Positions 51,015-59,318 of a stretch of 64,000 bases of DNA are shown piece after piece. Origin of the DNA: CAZZHG01 sp964653655. GTDB taxonomy: Bacteria > Bdellovibrionota > FAC87 > UBA2466. The notes beneath the pieces were generated by a model that was given only the letters and a program-made list of their open reading frames with translations, was not told where the DNA came from and searched no databases. Position 1 is the first letter of the stretch, and every line of letters starts with the position of its first letter. Where the stretch lies: assembly GCA_964653655.1 (NCBI GenBank), contig CAZZHG010000016.1, forward strand, positions 1 to 64,000. Reading direction: 5' to 3'. The translations under genes and the position numbers were made by a program.

Positions 51015-51669
51015 CTCGCCTACGCTAGAAGAGTGAATCCAAGCTCAGTTTACTTTCTTTGGAGTCAGCGCGTCAAAGTCTCCGATTCTCTCGAATTCGT
51101 CGATAACGGGCGCGATATCGGGCCGTTACAATTTTGAAGATCATGTTGCCGCAAATACCAAGGTGCTGGAAAACGTCGCGTCATTACCGACTTCATCGGG
51201 CCTATCTGCAATCCGTTTCGACGCATTTCATAAATTTCTTTAATTTCTATTCCGACTCGCGTCATCGCGAGCGAACGGCGCCTATAAGGAGGGGCACAAA
51301 AGAAGAGCGAGAGCGGGAGCGAGCGCAAGGAAGACTTCTTCATCTCCTGAGTCGCGATTGCCAGCTTACGCCTTCGCCCCGGATAGGGGAGGACGAGATC
51401 AGATAGACTTCCTTGGACTCGCTCCCGCTCTCGCTCTTCCGAAGCTCTTCTTCCTTCGATTAATTTTCTCTGTAATTACGGACCCACGATTGTGGCGAGT
51501 GTGTTGTAGAAATCAAGACAGTCAAAAAAACCCTTTCGCTACGCACGCGTTCGCGTGTCTAACTTTTTGCCACTTCCGGCTACCCACTCAGCCGCAAGCC
51601 TCCGAGGGGATAGCATTGAACCAGATGCTCGAAACACGAGCGCAGGTTTGCTCCTGGGGGAGAGGGTTT
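51015..51669. other. 655-bp divergent intergenic region holding a palindromic element
   Basis: Between the PilZ gene and the first vWA lipoprotein gene there is no supportable gene. The left part (51120-51260) is notably AT-rich. A palindromic element occupies 51302-51440, and the part after it includes AATTTTCTCTGTAATTACGG, a promoter-like stretch for the rightward gene. Open frames here have no ribosome site or protein-like composition. Confidence 0.5.
51302..51440. repeat. Palindromic intergenic element, family 2, copy 1
   Basis: Left arm GAAGAGCGAGAGCGGGAGCG continues as AGCGCAAGGAAGACTTCTT; right arm is its near reverse complement ending CGCTCCCGCTCTCGCTCTTC. About 139 bp in all. The left arm matches the element at 60876 almost base for base over 40 positions. 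Confidence 0.75.
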
Positions 51670-52695
51670 ATGAAAACCACGATTAGAGCTTCAATCATCG
51701 GGTCACTGATAGGGATGCTGGGCTTCGTAGGGTGTAAGTCGGAGGAGGCGTTCTACTCGAACATACTTCGCAGCGACGTTTTCTATCAGCTCTACGACGA
51801 CACGAGCTTCGATTTTCTCTGGGTCATGGACAACTCCGGTTCCATGAAAGCCCACCGCGATTTCGTGAGAGATAATCTCTCCACCTTCGTGAACATTCTG
51901 ACGAGCCGCAAAGCGGTCGACTATCAGATGTCGGTGGTGGACACGGACCTCTTCTCGCACAACGGCCAGCTGGTTACCGGCGCGGGCGGCATCACGGTGG
52001 TCAAGAGCACCGCCTCGGCGAACCCCATCGCGGACTTCGCGAGCATCATCAATAACGTTTCCGACAGCCCCACGAGCTTCTGGGAACAGGGGCTAGAGTC
52101 GGCGTATCAGGCGATTTACCAGCACAAGGCGGAGTTCTCCCGCCCGGGAGTGCCCCTCGTCGTGGTGATGCTCACCGACGAGCAGGACTGGTCTTGCGCG
52201 GATCAATGCTTCGGCGTCGAGCCGGAAAACAATACAAACTGGATTCCGTTTCCGGTTTCGCGCTACGTCGACTACTTCAAGAACGTGAAGAAGGCCGAAG
52301 ACACCGACCTTCACGTGTTCCCCATCGTGGGAATCGAGAACCACCCCTGCGTGGTTGCGAGCTACGGCACGCGCTACGCTGAAGTCGCGGCCGGTATCGA
52401 TTCCGATCCGGACGGCGACAAGGGCTCGGTCGGCGATACCCGCAGCATCTGCAGCTCGGAAATCCGGGAGAGCTACGAGAATATCGCGCGCATCATCGCC
52501 GATCGCGGGGCCGTGTTTCAGCTCTCGTCGGCAGCGAGCGGAAGCGGAATCAATATTTTCGTGGACGGAGTGCTCGTGCCTTTTTCGCCGGAGAATTATG
52601 TTTTTGAGGCCGAAACCAACTCAATTGTTTTCACCGGAGCGGTTCCCAAGAAGGGTTCCATCATCGAAGTGACGTACGCCGAGAAGGTCAATTGA
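51670..52695 (+). CDS. von Willebrand factor A-domain lipoprotein
   Basis: ATG 51670 (GGGAGAGGG upstream) gives a lipoprotein signal with FVGC (Cys22). The vWA fold starts at DFLWVMDNSGSM with the metal-site D-x-S-x-S (Asp54, Ser56, Ser58) and runs through VVVMLTDEQDWSC. Vertebrate and bacterial vWA domains bind protein partners through this metal site. A C-terminal segment (INIFVDGVLVPFSPENYVFE) resembles a beta-rich appendage also present in the product at 56417. It lies 19 bases upstream of the Gly/Ser/Thr-repeat lipoprotein, so the two are likely co-expressed surface proteins. Confidence 0.85.
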   Translation: MKTTIRASIIGSLIGMLGFVGCKSEEAFYSNILRSDVFYQLYDDTSFDFLWVMDNSGSMKAHRDFVRDNLSTFVNILTSRKAVDYQMSVVDTDLFSHNGQLVTGAGGITVVKSTASANPIADFASIINNVSDSPTSFWEQGLESAYQAIYQHKAEFSRPGVPLVVVMLTDEQDWSCADQCFGVEPENNTNWIPFPVSRYVDYFKNVKKAEDTDLHVFPIVGIENHPCVVASYGTRYAEVAAGIDSDPDGDKGSVGDTRSICSSEIRESYENIARIIADRGAVFQLSSAASGSGINIFVDGVLVPFSPENYVFEAETNSIVFTGAVPKKGSIIEVTYAEKVN

Positions 52696-52714
52696 TCTGA
52701 ACGGGGAGGGACGT

Positions 52715-55366
52715 ATGTTTACGAAGATTCAGGGACGAAAAAAAGGAATCAAATTTTCGACGGTCGCGTGCTTCGCGGTCGCCTTTGGACTCGCGGCTTG
52801 CGCCAAGAGCCCTTCCACCTCCGAGTCCGCGCTTACCAGCGCGGTCGAGGAACAGAAGGTCCTAGAGCAAAGCGTTTTTCACCCGGGGCAACTTGCTCCG
52901 GAAGTGAACGTGCTTGCCGCCGTTAGCGGCGGCGACTCGGGAACCATCGGCGGACCTGCCGGAGGCGGCACTAAAACCGACGGCGGATCTATCCCGGTGC
53001 CCGGAACGGGCGGCACGGGCGGTTCGACGTCGGGCGGAACCACCTCCGGTGGCACTACCTCCGGTGGAACCACGGGAGGATCGACCTCCGGTGGCTCGAC
53101 CTCGGGTGGCTCCACGGGCGGATCGACTTCGGGCGGAACGGCCTCCGGCGGAACGTCGGGCGGGACTTCCGGCGGAACCACGGGCGGAACGGACGGCGGC
53201 ACGGTCGGCGGTGGCGGCTCCACCGGCGGAAATGACGGCGGCACCGTTGGCGGCACCACGGGCGGCTCGGGGGGAGACTCGGGCGGCACCGTCGCGGGCG
53301 GCGGAACGACCGGCGGATCTACTGGTTCGGGCGGATCTACCGGCGGCTCCACGGGTGGCACGACCGGCGGTTCGACCGGAGGATCTACTTCCGGCGGGAC
53401 CTCGGGCGGATCCGATGGCGGCGGCGTAGCGGGTGGCGGCTCCACCGGCGGAAATGACGGCGGGGCGGTCGGCGGCGGAGGCACCACGGGTGGCTCGGAC
53501 GGCGGCGCGAATAATGGCGGTACCGTCGCGGGTGGAGGAGATTCAGGCGGTTCTAGCGGTGGTACCACGGGTGGAACGACCGGAGGATCTTCCGGCGGCT
53601 CTACCGGTGGCACGACCGGCGGCGGATCGGACGGCGGGACGGTCGCCGGCGGAGGAGGCACCACGGGCGGCAGTGACGGCGGCACCGTTGGTGGCGGCAC
53701 GACTTCAGGCGGAAATGACGGGGGATCGTCCAATCCGGGCGGCTCCACTGGCGGTGGCTCGACCGGCCCGGTTGCGGGCGGAGGAACCACGGGTGGAGAT
53801 CCGACGGGTGGCACGACCGGCGGCGGATCGACCGGAGGCAGCTCCGGCGGCTCCACCGGCGGAAATACTGGCGGAACCTCGGGCGGAAATGACGGCGGCA
53901 CCGTCGGAGGAACCATCCCCGGTGGCGGAGGTTCGGACGGCGGTACGGTCGGCGGCACGAACCCCGGCACGGGTGGCGACGGTGGAACGAATCCGGGAGG
54001 AAATCCCGGCGCGACGCCCGGCCCGGTGGCTGGTGGAGGAACTCCGGCTCCTGGCGGAAATCCGGCGCCCGGCACCAATCCGAATCCGACTCAGGGACCT
54101 GTCGCGGGCGGAGGCAATCCTTCGCCTGGCTCGGGTGGAAATCCCGGCGGCAATCCGGGGGGAAATCCGGGCGATGGCGGCACGGTCGGCGGAACGAACC
54201 CGAGCCCGAACCCGGGCGACGGCGGCTCGAATCCCGGTCCGGTCTGCAACAACAAGATGAACGTGAAGTTCACGCGAATCTGTTCGCAGTACCGCAGCGG
54301 CGTCCCGTTTCCGCAGTTCGTCTTCTACGAGGAGATGAAGCGGCCGATCCTTTCGCTCGAAGCGGAAGTGCCGGTAAAGAACGTGGACAAATCGATTCAG
54401 TACAAGGCTCCGCAGGTGGCCGGCCCGTTCGCGGTCCAAGTGACCTACAGCGGGAAGATGCCGAGCTCCAGCGCGAAACTCGAGACCTTCGTGGTCTACG
54501 CCAAGAGCCTCGCGAACATCGATCTGTTCGAGGGTAAATGGCAGGGCTCCATCAACTACGGGCTCGACGCTCTGAAGGCGAAGTACCCGAAGGAGTGGAA
54601 GGACTCGATGCTTTCCCTGTGGGTCTGTGACGACCGCGACGGCGACGGGGCGTGCAGCGACGAGGGTTATCCCTGGATCGTGAGCATCAACCGTCCGACG
54701 TTCACGCCGAACACGCTGCCCAAATCGGTGCAGTTGGATGTTTGGCACGGCCGGCACATGCTGCTCAAAACGGATCCGGAATTCTGCGAGCAGCAATACA
54801 GCCCCATCGTGCTCGATATCGCGGGGAACGGCATCAAGCTGCAAGGCCCTGACAGCGGCACGATGTTCGACCTTAACGACACGGGCACGCCGGTCTACAC
54901 GGGCTGGCCGAACAGCATGGACGACGCCTTCCTCGTGCGCGACGTGAACGGAAACGGCCGTATCGACAGCGGCGCGGAGCTCTTCGGCTCGGCGACGCGG
55001 TTGAAAAACGGCAAGCGCGCGGCGAACGGCTTCGAGGCCCTGGGTGAGTACGACGATGACAAGGACGGTCAGATCACCCGCCGGGACGACGTGTGGAAGT
55101 CGCTCCGATTGTGGCTAGATCAGAACAAGAACGGCATTTCGGAGAGAGGCGAGATCGTGAGCCTTAACCGGCTCGATATCGAGTCCATCTCCGTGACGTA
55201 CATGGACATGGCTGAAGTGGACGTGTACGGCAACGAGACTCGGATGAGGTCCACCTTCCGGCGGCGGGTTGACGGGAAATCCGTTCCGCTGGTGATGGTC
55301 GACATCTGGTTCAACACGTTGAACCGGTCGTCCGATGACAACGCGACGGTCGTCTCGCAACGCTGA
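52715..55366 (+). CDS. Giant Gly/Ser/Thr-repeat lipoprotein with C-terminal calcium-binding-type domain
   Basis: GGAGG precedes the ATG. The lipobox is GLAAC (Cys29). Residues about 70-508 are low-complexity, built of GGTTGG, GGSTSGG, GNDGGTVGG and, toward the end, GGNPG units. After that, residues 510-690 form a soluble domain. The end (694-880) carries the PIVLDIAGNGIKL and DVNGNGRIDSGAELFG motifs seen in calcium-binding RTX-associated domains, with EF-like loops DDDKDGQITRRDD and DQNKNGISERGE. The likely role is a long flexible surface stalk presenting a Ca-dependent head. A terminator follows. Confidence 0.85.
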   Translation: MFTKIQGRKKGIKFSTVACFAVAFGLAACAKSPSTSESALTSAVEEQKVLEQSVFHPGQLAPEVNVLAAVSGGDSGTIGGPAGGGTKTDGGSIPVPGTGGTGGSTSGGTTSGGTTSGGTTGGSTSGGSTSGGSTGGSTSGGTASGGTSGGTSGGTTGGTDGGTVGGGGSTGGNDGGTVGGTTGGSGGDSGGTVAGGGTTGGSTGSGGSTGGSTGGTTGGSTGGSTSGGTSGGSDGGGVAGGGSTGGNDGGAVGGGGTTGGSDGGANNGGTVAGGGDSGGSSGGTTGGTTGGSSGGSTGGTTGGGSDGGTVAGGGGTTGGSDGGTVGGGTTSGGNDGGSSNPGGSTGGGSTGPVAGGGTTGGDPTGGTTGGGSTGGSSGGSTGGNTGGTSGGNDGGTVGGTIPGGGGSDGGTVGGTNPGTGGDGGTNPGGNPGATPGPVAGGGTPAPGGNPAPGTNPNPTQGPVAGGGNPSPGSGGNPGGNPGGNPGDGGTVGGTNPSPNPGDGGSNPGPVCNNKMNVKFTRICSQYRSGVPFPQFVFYEEMKRPILSLEAEVPVKNVDKSIQYKAPQVAGPFAVQVTYSGKMPSSSAKLETFVVYAKSLANIDLFEGKWQGSINYGLDALKAKYPKEWKDSMLSLWVCDDRDGDGACSDEGYPWIVSINRPTFTPNTLPKSVQLDVWHGRHMLLKTDPEFCEQQYSPIVLDIAGNGIKLQGPDSGTMFDLNDTGTPVYTGWPNSMDDAFLVRDVNGNGRIDSGAELFGSATRLKNGKRAANGFEALGEYDDDKDGQITRRDDVWKSLRLWLDQNKNGISERGEIVSLNRLDIESISVTYMDMAEVDVYGNETRMRSTFRRRVDGKSVPLVMVDIWFNTLNRSSDDNATVVSQR
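52930..54240 (+). repeat. Low-complexity GGX-type coding repeat
   Basis: About 1.3 kb of degenerate GGCGG(A/C)-type units inside the lipoprotein gene, encoding Gly with Ser, Thr, Asp, Asn and Pro. The unit changes along the tract: TSGG and TTGG early, NDGGTVGG in the middle, NPGG near the end. Such tracts recombine easily and are often collapsed in assemblies. Confidence 0.85.
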
Positions 55367-55388
55367 GGCAACCGTTTCTATCCTCACG

Positions 55389-55433
55389 GGGCCCCCTTGT
55401 AGGCGTAAGCCTTAGAGGGGGCCCTGCCTTTTT
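55389..55433 (+). terminator. Rho-independent terminator
   Basis: GGGCCCCCTTGTAGGC pairs with GCCTTAGAGGGGGCCC around GTAA and is followed by TGCCTTTTT. It ends the repeat-lipoprotein transcript 23 bases past the stop. Confidence 0.9.
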
Positions 55434-55670
55434 GTGAGACAGCGCGAAAACGACCGGCAAGGGTTTGGGCGGCCGAAACGCCGGAGATTCAATTACATCC
55501 CGCAGAGGTTCCGCCGCCCGTTCTCGGCCGTCGACAGGTCGCCAGCATTCTTTCTGTCTACGCCCCCGAACTTTCGGCGGAAATTCCACTACCTCGCCGC
55601 CCCGACACAATTGGGCCCCGGTACGCCGCTTGCTAACTTGTAGAGGTAGGCAGCAACCAGGGGCATCAAC

Positions 55671-56228
55671 ATGATTCACCAAAGACGATCGCTTCTCTTC
55701 CTCAATTTCCTCTCCCTAATAGTGAGCCTCCAGGCCTTCGGAGATCCTTGTGCGGCAAAACTTGCGAACGTGGACGGCATCGGCTCGATGATCGTCGGAA
55801 TCGACGAGGCCAATGCCAAAAAACAAACCGACGAAGACTTCGAGCACGCCATGAGCAACGACGCTGACGCCCAGCTCAAGCGTCATGATGCCTCAAAGAT
55901 GCTCGAGAGAGCGGCCGCTCACCATGAGTTCGAGAAGGGTTTTTACGAGGGCGGAATCTCGAAGGCGATGGCAAAGGGGGATATCGAAACGGCGACTTTT
56001 CTAGGCATCTGCGTGGGGCGCCGGGGTGGCCAGGCCGGCGTCGATCGCGTGGCGGCCGCTCAGAACGAGGCGGGCGCGGTGCAGGCGAGGCAAGAAGACG
56101 GGCCTCCCAACGTTCCCGACCTGAACCAACTCGCGATGGTGACGGAGAATCCGCAAATCCTGCGGCTCGGCACAGTTCCCGAGCTTCCGGGCGGGGCGAA
56201 CCACTACGTACCCGACATGCCCCACTAG
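55671..56228 (+). CDS. Small exported protein of unknown function
   Basis: AGGGG lies eight bases before the ATG. A signal peptide (residues 1-24, ending AFG) is followed by a helical 160-residue domain rich in Ala, Glu and His, with HDASKMLERAAAHHEFEKGFYE and two Cys. The C-terminus is Pro/Asn-rich. No family recognised. The 237 bases between the preceding terminator and this gene hold no other feature I can support. Confidence 0.6.
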   Translation: MIHQRRSLLFLNFLSLIVSLQAFGDPCAAKLANVDGIGSMIVGIDEANAKKQTDEDFEHAMSNDADAQLKRHDASKMLERAAAHHEFEKGFYEGGISKAMAKGDIETATFLGICVGRRGGQAGVDRVAAAQNEAGAVQARQEDGPPNVPDLNQLAMVTENPQILRLGTVPELPGGANHYVPDMPH

Positions 56229-56416
56229 GGGATTTTCCTGTTTAGGTTGCCCGAACCGTCTAACTCTTGAACGGGTCCGTAACCATGAGCTGATTTTCAC
56301 GAAATCGTCGGGGAGGGCGCCCTTCCCCGGGCAGGGCGCTAAAAAGTTCGACGACTGCCCAAGGTCTTCACAGGCGTCAAAGCTTTGGTCCCACCCTTGC
56401 ACTGAAAATCCCTGAA

Positions 56417-57508
56417 ATGAAAATGGGGCGCGTAGCATTTTATCTCGCCGTGGGGGCGGGGTTGATGGGCTGCGGAGAACCGGTTCCTTCCATCGGGGAA
56501 GCCCGGGTCGTGGATCCTCCGGTAGCCAGTCAACCCAATGAAACGACCGTGGTCGGCAAGCAGACGCGAGCCGCTTCGTTCACGGCCGGCGATTCCAACC
56601 AATACCAGGACTTCCTTTTCGTTTTCGACGACTCCGGCTCCATGCGCCCGGAAGTCGACACCGTTCAATCCCAGCTTTCCAACTTTTTCGCGAGTTTGAA
56701 CTCCCGGCGCAACGTCGATTACCGGGTGGCCGTCACGACCACCAACGTGTGGCTCGACAACGGCGCTCTGTACTCGGGCTCGGGCGGCTATGATGTATTG
56801 TCGCCGTCGACCCCGAACGTCCTTTCGGAGTTCTCGTCGATCCTGAACCGCATCAAAAACAACATCGCGAATTCCAATAGCCGCATGGCGAGCGGCGTGG
56901 AAATGGGATGGTTGGCTGCGGAACGCGCTATCCGAAACAACGGCTACCGCTTCATGCGAAACGGCGTGCCGCTCGCGATCGTAATCCTTTCGGATGCGAC
57001 CGACAGCTCCCGCCGGTGCTTCAACACCTCGAACGGGCCCCGTTGCGACGACGCTCCTTACTCTACCGATCGTTTCGTGGACTTCTTCCGGGACCTGAAG
57101 AGCCCGAGTCAGGTCCCCGTGAAGTCTCTCCTTTATCCATTGGCTTCGCGCCGTGGCGACGAATGCGACTCGCTGGAAGGCGATGAAGCCAACTGGGATG
57201 CCTTGGGCGATCGCTATAAGGAGGTACAGTCGCGTGTCGGAACCGGGTTCATGGGCTCCATCTGTCAGTCGGCTCTGTCCAGTCATCTGAATGAGATTGG
57301 CAGCCGTATCTCGAGCCGCGGTATCTGCTACGACTTGTCGGGGGGCGCGGACGCCGTACTAGAGGTGCGCGTGGGCGGACAGAAGATCGAGGCTTCCGCA
57401 CAGGCCGGATACCAGTTCGATGCGAGTACCGCCAGCGTATGCTTCGCCGGAAGCTATCAGCCGCCGACCGGCCAGCTCATTTCGGTCATCTATCAGACTC
57501 CGAACTAG
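56417..57508 (+). CDS. von Willebrand factor A-domain lipoprotein (paralogue of 51670-52695)
   Basis: The lipoprotein signal ends GLMGC (Cys19). After a 45-residue linker the vWA domain begins DFLFVFDDSGSM (Asp71, Ser73, Ser75) and includes LAIVILSDATDSSRRC. Layout and several blocks match the first vWA protein: S..N.R..VDY, then a vWA core, C.S...S, and a C-terminal beta appendage (VRVGGQKIEASAQAGYQFD, ending VIYQTPN against VTYAEKVN). It thus lies on the far side of the repeat lipoprotein from its paralogue. Confidence 0.85.
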   Translation: MKMGRVAFYLAVGAGLMGCGEPVPSIGEARVVDPPVASQPNETTVVGKQTRAASFTAGDSNQYQDFLFVFDDSGSMRPEVDTVQSQLSNFFASLNSRRNVDYRVAVTTTNVWLDNGALYSGSGGYDVLSPSTPNVLSEFSSILNRIKNNIANSNSRMASGVEMGWLAAERAIRNNGYRFMRNGVPLAIVILSDATDSSRRCFNTSNGPRCDDAPYSTDRFVDFFRDLKSPSQVPVKSLLYPLASRRGDECDSLEGDEANWDALGDRYKEVQSRVGTGFMGSICQSALSSHLNEIGSRISSRGICYDLSGGADAVLEVRVGGQKIEASAQAGYQFDASTASVCFAGSYQPPTGQLISVIYQTPN

Positions 57509-57745
57509 CCCTCTCTTTCCTCACATCCCACTTCACATAATTTTACTTATACGACGTATTGAAAATACCAATCGTTGTTTCACGCACCGAACCAAACACC
57601 AAAGGTACCTCCTTACTAAAACCCACTCCCCCGACTGCTCATCGAGTTGAGCATTGCGTCGAGCTTTGCCCTTGAAGGACGAGGGCAAGCGCGCCATGCT
57701 CCTCTTTAAAAGCCAGTTTCACCAATGGGTTGCGGGGGAAATCGA
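57509..57745. other. Intergenic region with two inverted repeats
   Basis: TGCTCA-TCGAGT-TGAGCA (57636-57653) and GCTTTGCCCT / AGGGCAAGC (57664-57690) form stems between the vWA gene and the next lipoprotein gene. The second is followed by CCTCTTT, a weak terminator tail. The left half of the gap is C/A-rich and otherwise plain. Confidence 0.3.
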
Positions 57746-58948
57746 ATGAATAGAGTTTGGTTGCTGCAAGCGCTCGTTCTCGCATTGGCCTTGGGGCTCG
57801 GTGGCTGCAAGAAAAAGGAAGGCGATTCGGTTCCGGACCCGAATCCGCCCGTCGGCGAAGTGGACGACTCGGCCGGCTTCTACGTCCGCTACATCACCAG
57901 CGAAAAATACACTTACAACGTTCACAAGGCGTCGGACCTGACGTTCACCGAAGGTTGCACCGCCGCCGAGAACGAAGACATCCTTTGTTACATCGAAGGC
58001 GAAGAGCTCGATCTCTATTTCCACGGCATGACGTTGCAGTACAACGTGCCTTCGACGATGTGCTCGTACGTCCGATTCACTCCTTATTGGTACTTTTCAT
58101 ACGAGACCGGTGACGGGCCGCTTCAGGTCACCGTCGACACGGACAAGAACGGCAAGACGGGCATCGACACGAACGACGATGGCACCATCGATACGCAGTC
58201 GGCCGATTACGACACGGACGGCATCGTGGACACGGCCGACACTGTCTGCGAGTTTGACCACACGGCCAGCGACGGCCCGAATTGCTGCACCGGAAAGTAC
58301 CGGAGCCGCACCCGGACGTACGATCCGACGGCGGAGACACCCGGCTACTCGCCTCCGGTAGTGACGGAGAACGTCGCTTGGGGCGGGGCCATAGCGAGCT
58401 GCATCGGCGGGCCGGCCGTCGACACGCAGAAGAAAGACAAGTTTCTGCTTCCCCGCTCCGACATGATGTTCGTCGAGGGAAGCGGCATCAACCAGGAGTA
58501 CAAGATCGAGGCCCCGATCAATAAGGAAAAGGGCACGAACCTGTACGTCTCGAACTATTTCGACACCGCCGATCACGGAGGCTTCGCACCGCCCCCTCTG
58601 CTGACCGTGAGCACGGCCGCCGTAACGGTCTCCCCGGATCAGTATTATCAGTTCGAGTGTCTGGACCGCGCGGAAGAAGTCATCGCGCGCATTCGGCTGC
58701 AGATTCGCGAGTGGAACACGGAAGCGGCCTACGAAGCGCGCGTCACCGCTCCGACGGGCCACAGCGGCGGCGGAACGGAAACGTCCCCCGTGTCGACGGT
58801 CCCGAACAACGACCGTGCGGACTGGAAAGACTTCGGTCTCAATTTCCCTGGGGAGTTCGGCCGCAAGTTCGCAGATTTGCGACCCTTGCAGAGCCTCGTA
58901 GATTCATATCTAACTGAGCATGCCGTCCAAGCGCGGCGCCGTCGCTGA
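57746..58948 (+). CDS. Lipoprotein with calcium-loop-like Asp repeats
   Basis: ATG 57746 follows GGGGGAA and gives MNRVWLLQALVLALALGLGGC (Cys21 is lipidated). Residues 130-165 carry tandem D-x-D/N-x-D loops (DTDKNGKTGID, DTNDDGTIDT, DYDTDGIVDT) as in thrombospondin-3 or dockerin-like calcium repeats. Several Cys, including a CC pair, suggest disulfides. The last 37 codons run antisense across the 3' end of tsaE. The C-terminus ends in Arg-rich residues. Function unknown; surface location is likely by its neighbours. Confidence 0.75.
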   Translation: MNRVWLLQALVLALALGLGGCKKKEGDSVPDPNPPVGEVDDSAGFYVRYITSEKYTYNVHKASDLTFTEGCTAAENEDILCYIEGEELDLYFHGMTLQYNVPSTMCSYVRFTPYWYFSYETGDGPLQVTVDTDKNGKTGIDTNDDGTIDTQSADYDTDGIVDTADTVCEFDHTASDGPNCCTGKYRSRTRTYDPTAETPGYSPPVVTENVAWGGAIASCIGGPAVDTQKKDKFLLPRSDMMFVEGSGINQEYKIEAPINKEKGTNLYVSNYFDTADHGGFAPPPLLTVSTAAVTVSPDQYYQFECLDRAEEVIARIRLQIREWNTEAAYEARVTAPTGHSGGGTETSPVSTVPNNDRADWKDFGLNFPGEFGRKFADLRPLQSLVDSYLTEHAVQARRRR

Positions 58949-59318
58949 CCCGTTCCGGCCACTCGACGAAGAGATAGCCCTTTCCCGCGAGGCAGCGTTC
59001 CAGCACCTCCGGATAGCCGATCTCGATGAGACTTTGCTCCGTCGCGTTTTCCAGACGGTACAGGTCGAAGTGGTCCACTCCGATTAGCGGGTAACTCTGG
59101 TGAATCACGAAGGTTGGGCTCGTCACTCTAGGCTCGGGCACGCCCGCGGCCGCGCAAAGCTGCCGCACGACGGTTCGCACGAAGGTCGTCTTTCCGGCGC
59201 CGAGCTCTCCGGAGAGACCGACCACGGCCCCCTTAGGATAGGCGGCGAGAAATTCCTTCGCGAACCCCGCGAGATCTTCCAGGGAATATAAGGTTTTTTC
59301 CAGCGCCATGTAAGGCAT
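58839..59318 (-). CDS. tsaE: tRNA threonylcarbamoyladenosine biosynthesis ATPase TsaE
   Basis: TsaE drives the TsaB-TsaD complex that makes t6A37 in tRNA. The P-loop VVGLSGELGAGKTTFVR is followed by VTSPTFVIHQSY, VDHFDLYRLE and FVEWPERVS, all diagnostic. ATG 59318 directly follows the nnr stop; ATG 59309 is an alternative. Its last 37 codons overlap the convergent lipoprotein gene. Pairing with the NAD(P)H-hydrate repair gene is common in bacteria. Confidence 0.92.
   Translation of the reverse strand: MPYMALEKTLYSLEDLAGFAKEFLAAYPKGAVVGLSGELGAGKTTFVRTVVRQLCAAAGVPEPRVTSPTFVIHQSYPLIGVDHFDLYRLENATEQSLIEIGYPEVLERCLAGKGYLFVEWPERVSDGAALGRHAQLDMNLRGSARVANLRTCGRTPQGN

Noticed and set aside
51134..51406. 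90-codon plus-strand frame in the long divergent gap
   Set aside because: Runs into the palindromic element, has no ribosome site, and its composition is not protein-like.
52879..54078. 399-codon proline-rich open frame on the minus strand
   Set aside because: It is the antisense shadow of the Gly-rich repeat (GGC read backwards as GCC/CCG, giving PP-rich sequence); no ribosome site or signal.
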